This document shows positions 59,179-64,000 of a stretch of 64,000 bases of DNA, in pieces. Each line of letters opens with the position of its first letter. Positions within the stretch are counted from its first letter, which is position 1. The DNA comes from an uncultured Eubacteriales bacterium. Its GTDB lineage: Bacteria > Bacillota > Clostridia > Christensenellales > Borkfalkiaceae. The DNA lies in NCBI GenBank assembly GCA_905207235.1, contig CAJLKN010000002.1, positions 1 to 64,000 on the forward strand, read 5' to 3'. The translations under genes and the position numbers were made by a program. The notes below the pieces were generated by a model. The model worked only from the letters and a program-made list of their open reading frames with translations, searched no databases and was not told where the DNA came from.

Positions 59179-59883
59179 TTAATTCTTTGCCTTTTTGACT
59201 TTTTTAGGCTTGAGCGGTTTGAGTTTGGGGTGATACTTGTCTATAAATGCCTGACGCATATTCATCATAACGTCGCGAAGCCAATCGTCAATCTTTGAAA
59301 TCTCTTCCGCCGTCAGCTTTTTGCCGTAGTATTTCGTGAGATAAATTGGATCGCCGTAAATTACATCGACTTTATGAAACGCCCTCATACGCTCCACCTC
59401 GATTACGGGAACGAGGGGCGTCTTCATCTTTATTGCCAACGCCGCCGCACCGCCTTTGAAAGGCAGAAAACTTTCGTATGAATGATTTCTCGTCCCTTCG
59501 GGGAAGATATTTATAACTTCGCCGTTTTTAAGGTATTTCATGCTTGTTTTAAGCGCCTGAACGTCGCTTCCGTCGCGCTTTACTGGTATGCACTGTAACC
59601 ACTTCAAGGCGCCTTTGCCGATATTGATACAGCCGATTTTTACGTTGCTGAGTTCATTTTTTGCCATAAAATGTACGGCGCGGTCTGTAACCATCGCCGC
59701 GGGAATTACGTCCCATATGCTGTAATGGTTGCCGATGATGATAAGCGGTCCTTGGTTGTAACGGGTGAGATTTCCGTGCCTTCTGTAAGGAAAAATGTGT
59801 CTGAAAATCAGTTTTTCAATAACTCTTAGCCTGTCAAACGTTCTGCGCAGTTTTCTCACGCGCTCTTCATCTTCTTTATCCAT
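59179..59883 (-). CDS. plsC: 1-acyl-glycerol-3-phosphate acyltransferase
   Basis: The 234-residue acyltransferase has the catalytic HX4D motif His53-YSIW-Asp58 and the substrate motif EGTR (129-132). It makes phosphatidic acid at the membrane. ATG 59883 overlaps the stop of the preceding gene by one base. The N-terminal 30 residues and the C-terminus are very basic; the C-terminal KPLKPKKVKKAK tail may bind membrane phosphates. Confidence 0.93.
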   Translation of the reverse strand: MDKEDEERVRKLRRTFDRLRVIEKLIFRHIFPYRRHGNLTRYNQGPLIIIGNHYSIWDVIPAAMVTDRAVHFMAKNELSNVKIGCINIGKGALKWLQCIPVKRDGSDVQALKTSMKYLKNGEVINIFPEGTRNHSYESFLPFKGGAAALAIKMKTPLVPVIEVERMRAFHKVDVIYGDPIYLTKYYGKKLTAEEISKIDDWLRDVMMNMRQAFIDKYHPKLKPLKPKKVKKAKN

Positions 59884-60896
59884 CAGATTTTCTCCTGAAT
59901 TTTTGCCATCATTTCCGAAACGACGTCTTCGATCGTCATATATGAAGTATCTATAACAACAGCATCCGCGGCGCATTTCAAAGGCGCAACCGCACGGTTT
60001 TTATCCTGCTTGTCCCTTTCGTTGATTTCTTGCAAAATCTGTTCGTATGTCTGGGAAGTACCCTTAATCTTATCCTGCTCAAACCTACGCATCGCTCTTA
60101 CTTCTGGCGTGGCGGTTAAATAAAATTTAAAAGGACAGTCGGGTAAAACATTAGTGCCGATATCCCTTCCGTCGAGCACGCAGGAAACTTCGGACGCAAT
60201 GCGTCGCTGAATTTCAACCATTTTGTCGCGCACAAAGGGATAACTCGAAACATAAGATGCAAGCATGGAAATCTGTGCCGTGCGTATCTCGCCCGAAACA
60301 TCTTCGCCGTCGAGCAAAGTGAGCTGTTTTCCGTCTTTATACTCTACGCGGAGATTTATGTTCTCAACGAGATGTCTTACCTGATCTTTTTCGGCATAAT
60401 CAACGCCGCTTTTAAGGCATTTGAGCGCCGTCGCTCTGTACATGGCACCCGTATCGAGACTTAAAATATCGAGTTTATCGGCTATAATCGATGCAACAGT
60501 GCTCTTTCCGCTGCCTGCGGGTCCGTCGATAGCAATATTTATGATGCTCGCGATATCTTTTCTCAATGCCTTTGCTCCGTGAAGATAGACGTGCTTTACG
60601 GGTTTATCCGTATCCGCGAGCATCATTACTCTTATGCACAGCGGCAACGCGCCGTCCATGTCGGGTTCGAGCGATGAATAGAGCGCACAACCCGAAAAAC
60701 CCGCTTCGCGGGCAGCTTTCGCAGGATAAAGGGAATGTATATCCGATGTCGATGAGAGCATTATGCAGACAATATCGCCCATGTTGAGCTTATTTTCGCT
60801 TACAATCTGCAACAGCAGTTCGTTTACCTTTGCCCTTATTTCCTCGGCACAGTCTGTTTTTAAAGTTGTTGCTCCTCTTATAGCTTTCATAATCAT
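59883..60896 (-). CDS. cmk: AroH-type chorismate mutase fused to cytidylate kinase
   Basis: The 337-residue protein joins two complete enzymes. Residues 1 to about 117 match B. subtilis AroH and keep Arg7, Arg63, Glu77, Arg89 and Tyr104, equivalent to Arg7, Arg63, Glu78, Arg90 and Tyr108. Residues about 120-337 are CMP/dCMP kinase with P-loop DGPAGSGKST (124-133), DTGAMYRA, DGRDIGTNVLP and the lid Arg residues. The junction RKDIASIINIAIDGPAG has almost no linker. ATG 60896 and ATG 60890 are both possible starts. The DNA at the junction shows no stop or start codon in frame. Confidence 0.94.
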   Translation of the reverse strand: MIMKAIRGATTLKTDCAEEIRAKVNELLLQIVSENKLNMGDIVCIMLSSTSDIHSLYPAKAAREAGFSGCALYSSLEPDMDGALPLCIRVMMLADTDKPVKHVYLHGAKALRKDIASIINIAIDGPAGSGKSTVASIIADKLDILSLDTGAMYRATALKCLKSGVDYAEKDQVRHLVENINLRVEYKDGKQLTLLDGEDVSGEIRTAQISMLASYVSSYPFVRDKMVEIQRRIASEVSCVLDGRDIGTNVLPDCPFKFYLTATPEVRAMRRFEQDKIKGTSQTYEQILQEINERDKQDKNRAVAPLKCAADAVVIDTSYMTIEDVVSEMMAKIQEKI

Positions 60897-61148
60897 TCAC
60901 CCGTTTATTTCAGATAAAATTATTGTTTATTTGTAAATTCAGTTATTTGAATTCAGCGCGACCGAACAATAAAAATTCAGCCACTACAACTGAAAAAGTT
61001 GGATTAAATTCAAGTAGCTTTATAAGCTGAATTCCTTATAATTTCAAAGTTCTCCGCGATTTAAAATTGCGTTTAACTAAATATTTTGAACATTTTGCGA
61101 GAAAAACTAAAAAGTATTTTACGGCTTTATTTGATGGAAATGTCTGCT
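60897..61148. other. Intergenic region upstream of the AroH-Cmk gene
   Basis: About 250 AT-rich bases with no gene. It contains a palindrome AGCTTTATAAGCT near 61,015. No T-box or other riboswitch signature is visible, and I cannot name a promoter with confidence. Confidence 0.5.
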
Positions 61149-62369
61149 TTATTTTATGGAATTGCCTGCGGCAAAACCTGTTGCAAAAGCAATCTGAAGA
61201 TTGAAGCCGCCCGTAAACGCGTCCACGTCGAGCACTTCGCCGCAAAAATAAAGCCCCTTAACCAATTTGCTTTCCATAGTTTTGGGATTGATTTCCGAAA
61301 CGCTTACTCCGCCAGACGTTATAATGGCTTCGGAAAAGTCGCGAAGCGACGCAATCATAATATCAAAATTTTTAAGCGTTGTCAATAACGCCGCTCTTTC
61401 GGTGCGCGTTACGGAGTTCACTTTTTTATCGCCGTCGAGACCGCTTTTTTCGAGAACGCAAGCAATCATTGACGACGGCAAAAGATTTTTCAGACAGTTA
61501 GACAAACTTTTATTTGCATTTTCCGAAAAATCGCGCAGAATTCGCTTATCGAGAACCTCCTCGGACAGAGCAGGTTTCAAATCGATTTTTACGACAATTT
61601 CTTTGAAATTGAGCCGGTTGATTACGCTAGAAAGGGACAAAACGAGCGGACCGGAAATACCGAAGTGCGTAAAAAGCATTTCGCCCATCTGACTGAATAT
61701 TACTTTGCCGCGATATGAAGCCGTAAGACACACATTTTTAAGAGTAAGCCCCTGCAACTTTTTATAAAACGAGCCGCAGACATTAAGTCCGCACAGCGCG
61801 GGAACGGGCTCTACCGTTTTATGTCCGCATTCTCTTGCAAATCTGTATCCGTCGCCCGTCGAGCCTGTCGAAGGATAACTCATTCCGCCTGTACAAACGA
61901 TGACTTTATCGAACGAAAGCTGTTCTTTATCGGTTATTATGCCAGACACAGTACTATTTAAAATTATAATATCTTTAATTTCGGTGTCAAAAACAAACTT
62001 TACGCCCACTCTTTTACAATAATTTTCGAGGCAGCGCGTAACATCGCTCGCTTTGTCAGAGACGGGGAAAGCTCTGTTCCCCCTTTCGACTTTTACGCTC
62101 ATTCCGCCCGCTTCGAAGAAGTCTATACAGCGTTTGGGAGAAAAAGAATAAATTGCCCCCGTAAGAAATCTGGCGTTGTTCACGACGTTTTGCAAAAACT
62201 CGTCGGGCGCAACATCGTTGGTGAAGTTGCACCTGCCCTTGCCCGTTATATATATTTTTTTTCCGCATTTAGAATTTTTTTCAAACACGGTAACGTCGTT
62301 TCCGTTAGATGCAGCCGCGTATGCCGCCATCAGCCCCGCCGCACCTGCGCCTATCACAGCAACTTTCAT
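61149..62369 (-). CDS. HI0933-family NAD(P)/FAD-dependent oxidoreductase
   Basis: The 406-residue flavoprotein has an N-terminal Rossmann motif VAVIGAGAAGLMAAYAA, the family sequence CGKKIYITGKGRCNFTN, a central IVCTGGMSYPSTGSTGDGY and the C-terminal GLYFCGEVLDVDAFTGGFNLQ. The family (YhiN/HI0933) is widespread and its reaction is unknown. It usually lies next to cmk in Clostridia, as here. MKVAVIG at 62369 follows CGGAGAG. Confidence 0.92.
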   Translation of the reverse strand: MKVAVIGAGAAGLMAAYAAASNGNDVTVFEKNSKCGKKIYITGKGRCNFTNDVAPDEFLQNVVNNARFLTGAIYSFSPKRCIDFFEAGGMSVKVERGNRAFPVSDKASDVTRCLENYCKRVGVKFVFDTEIKDIIILNSTVSGIITDKEQLSFDKVIVCTGGMSYPSTGSTGDGYRFARECGHKTVEPVPALCGLNVCGSFYKKLQGLTLKNVCLTASYRGKVIFSQMGEMLFTHFGISGPLVLSLSSVINRLNFKEIVVKIDLKPALSEEVLDKRILRDFSENANKSLSNCLKNLLPSSMIACVLEKSGLDGDKKVNSVTRTERAALLTTLKNFDIMIASLRDFSEAIITSGGVSVSEINPKTMESKLVKGLYFCGEVLDVDAFTGGFNLQIAFATGFAAGNSIK

Positions 62370-62391
62370 ATTCTCTCCGCTATACATTTAG

Positions 62392-62419
62392 AACGGCGGG
62401 AACATCGTCCCGCCGTTTT
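62392..62419. terminator. Hairpin between the carboxyltransferase and flavoprotein genes
   Basis: AACGGCGGGA pairs with TCCCGCCGTT across ACATCG. The T-run is good on the plus strand (TTTTCATTTTTT) and poor on the minus strand, so termination on the minus strand may be partial. Confidence 0.7.
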
Positions 62420-62425
62420 CATTTT

Positions 62426-63853
62426 TTATACAGGATAAACTTTATTAGGGTTGGCAGCCATGTCGCTGTCCACTTTTATCTCTTTCGCCTTGCGCAACTT
62501 GAAGAAGTTTGTCGCAACTTCAGGGAAGAGCGCATAGGAAAGGACATCTTCTTCTTTTTCGTAGAACCCGTCGGCTTTGACCTTTTCGGTAAGTTCCGCC
62601 ATTTCGTCTGAAAGAAGATCTGCGGGACGGCAGGTTATAGGCTTTTCGCCGTCTTTCGTGCACATAGCGAGAATTTCTTTATTGACTTCGCCGGGCACTT
62701 TGCCGTATTTGCCGAGTATAAGGTCTTTGTACTGCGCCGTTATCGTCTTGTACCTGCCGAGAAGCACATTCCATACGGCCTGCGTTCCGACTATCTGACT
62801 TGAAGGCGTTACGAGCGGAGGATAACCGCAGTCCTTCCTTACGACGGGAACTTCCGCAAGGCAATCTTTAAGCCTGTCTTCCTTGCCAGCCTGTTTGAGC
62901 TGGTTCATGAGGTTGGAAAGCATGCCGCCGGGGACCTGATAAAGCAGAGTATTAATATCTACCTTTCTCACCTTGGGCGACAGGAAACCTTCCTTTTCAA
63001 GTCTCTGAGCGACAACGTTGAAATGACTTACTATGGGAAGAAGTTTATTGATATCTATGCCTGTGTCGTAAGGCGTGCCTTTAAGCGCAGCCACAAGAGG
63101 TTCGGTGGCAGGGTTGGAAGTGCCGTTGCCGAGAGGCGAAAGCGCACAGTCGACAATATCTACGCCTGCCTGTATAGCCATAAGGTTAATCATATCGCCC
63201 GTACCCGAGGTATTGTGCGTATGAAGGTGCAAAAGCGTCGTGGGTTTGAGCTCTGCTTTTATCTTGGAAACTATTTCGTAAGCCGTGAAAGGCAACAGAA
63301 GGTTTGCCATATCCTTTATACAGATATTGTCGGCACCCATATCTTCGAGCTGTTTGGCAAGTTTTACGAAATATTCTGTGGTGTGAACGGGGCTGGTCGT
63401 GTAAGAAATTGTCGCTTCGCACACGCATTTGCCGCCGGCGCCGTATTTCTTTATAGCCTTCATCGAAGTTTCGAGGTTGCGCACGTCGTTGAGCGCATCG
63501 AAAACTCTTATTACGCCGACGCCGTTTTCTATCGATTTTTCAATGAATTTTTCCACCACGTCGTCTGCATAATGACGATAGCCGAGAAGATTCTGACCCC
63601 TTAAAAGCATTTGTATAGGCGTTTTTTTGAGGTATTTTCTGAGCTTGCGAAGTCTTTCCCAAGGGTCTTCGTTCAGAAATCTGAGGCAGGTATCGAATGT
63701 GGCTCCCCCCCACGCTTCCAGAGAATAATAACCTATATCGTCGAGGAGAGAAAGCACGGGCTCCATATCCTCGAAGCGCATGCGCGTTGCAGCCTGAGAC
63801 TGGTGCGCGTCGCGCAGAATTGTATCAGTAATAAGTACTTTTTTAGCTTCCAT
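62426..63853 (-). CDS. Oxaloacetate decarboxylase alpha / pyruvate carboxylase subunit B-type carboxyltransferase
   Basis: The 475-residue protein has the DRE-TIM barrel carboxyltransferase (LRDAHQSQAATRMR, metal ligand Asp15; ICIKDMANLL with the carboxylated Lys; HLHTHNTSGTGD with metal His residues). The PYC_OADA domain follows. It ends without the biotin-carrying MKM segment, so the biotin carrier must be a separate protein. The beta-subunit gene directly upstream suggests a sodium-translocating decarboxylase of oxaloacetate or a similar acid. Confidence 0.93.
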   Translation of the reverse strand: MEAKKVLITDTILRDAHQSQAATRMRFEDMEPVLSLLDDIGYYSLEAWGGATFDTCLRFLNEDPWERLRKLRKYLKKTPIQMLLRGQNLLGYRHYADDVVEKFIEKSIENGVGVIRVFDALNDVRNLETSMKAIKKYGAGGKCVCEATISYTTSPVHTTEYFVKLAKQLEDMGADNICIKDMANLLLPFTAYEIVSKIKAELKPTTLLHLHTHNTSGTGDMINLMAIQAGVDIVDCALSPLGNGTSNPATEPLVAALKGTPYDTGIDINKLLPIVSHFNVVAQRLEKEGFLSPKVRKVDINTLLYQVPGGMLSNLMNQLKQAGKEDRLKDCLAEVPVVRKDCGYPPLVTPSSQIVGTQAVWNVLLGRYKTITAQYKDLILGKYGKVPGEVNKEILAMCTKDGEKPITCRPADLLSDEMAELTEKVKADGFYEKEEDVLSYALFPEVATNFFKLRKAKEIKVDSDMAANPNKVYPV

Positions 63854-63868
63854 ATTAATAACTCCGAA

Positions 63869-64000
63869 TTATGCGATAATTGAAGCAACTGCAGCAGTCG
63901 CCGCCGTACCGTCCACGTAGCCTCCGAAGCAAGCGAGAAGAATGCCCGCCGCAATGGCCGAACCTATAACGCCTGCCACATTGGGGCCCATCGCGTGCAT
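63869..64000 (-). CDS. Sodium-translocating decarboxylase beta subunit, C-terminal part
   Basis: The last 43 codons are in the window and read MHAMGPNVAGVIGSAIAAG and onward, ending in TAA. The MGPNVAGVIGS segment and the small hydrophobic end are typical of OadB/GcdB/MmdB. It couples decarboxylation to export of sodium ions. The stop lies 15 bases before the alpha subunit start. The gene is cut by the window edge. Confidence 0.9.
   Translation of the reverse strand: MHAMGPNVAGVIGSAIAAGILLACFGGYVDGTAATAAVASIIA

Noticed and set aside
60897..61148. T-box leader before the chorismate mutase fusion
   Set aside because: The conserved T-box sequence and a terminator/antiterminator pair are absent.

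Overview
The window joins two kinds of DNA. Positions 1 to about 18,800 are the right-hand part of a Tn916-family integrative and conjugative element (ICE). From about 18,800 to 64,000 lies the chromosome of an endospore-forming member of the Clostridia. The host assignment rests on a complete spoIIIAA-AH operon, spoIVB, a GerW/YtfJ homologue, and the Firmicutes-type linkage asp23-nusB-folD-ispA-dxs-tlyA-nadK-argR-recN-spoIVB. A GlgC/GlgD pair and a sodium-pump decarboxylase point to an anaerobe. I cannot name the genus.

ICE layout (all plus strand except one repressor): the last residues of an upstream gene (probably the FtsK-like coupling protein), a small gene, a noncoding block with an oriT-like hairpin, the MobT/Orf20 relaxase, two small membrane proteins (DUF3789-like and TcpD-like), an AT-rich orphan gene with its own promoter, two tandem ArdA antirestriction proteins, then the conjugation machine TcpE - VirB4 ATPase - VirB6-like channel - NlpC/P60 hydrolase - TcpC/VirB8. 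In the slot where Tn916 carries tet(M) there is instead an AT-rich cargo: a WYL-domain regulator, a YoaP-type GNAT acetyltransferase and an SPL-like radical SAM enzyme, with a similar palindrome in front of the regulator and in front of the acetyltransferase. A broken winged-helix gene, a regulatory block (XRE repressor, small genes, sigma-like Orf7, Orf8), a structured noncoding block, Xis and Int follow. Two DR-2-like Int arm sites lie after int. The left end of the ICE is outside the window.

Chromosome, plus strand 18,804-32,300: a sirtuin deacylase; a five-gene glycogen operon glgB-glgC-glgD-glgA-glgP closed by a strong terminator; about 0.8 kb of AT-rich DNA with no visible gene; a Xer-like recombinase followed by hflX; a minus-strand Cys-rich mini-protein; and lexA behind a promoter overlapped by a LexA box.

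Chromosome, minus strand 32,370-64,000: a HAD phosphatase, an RluB-type pseudouridine synthase, a DacB/DacF-type carboxypeptidase with ytfJ and ytfI, scpB-scpA-M50 protease-lysA, a second D,D-carboxypeptidase, a membrane protein, spoIVB, recN, argR, nadK, tlyA, dxs, ispA, folD, nusB, asp23, spoIIIAH-AA, htpG, an IspH-S1 fusion, plsC, a fused AroH chorismate mutase-cytidylate kinase, an HI0933-type flavoprotein, a pyruvate/oxaloacetate carboxyltransferase subunit and the end of its sodium-pump beta subunit. Relative to the B. subtilis order, accB/accC, xseA, xseB and spo0A are absent from their usual places.

The points most worth following are the ICE cargo module with paired palindromes, the AroH-Cmk fusion, the apparently leaderless nadK (and perhaps glgB) promoters, the 41-bp palindrome over the lysA promoter, and the lysine-rich tail and altered nucleotide-binding motif of GlgA.
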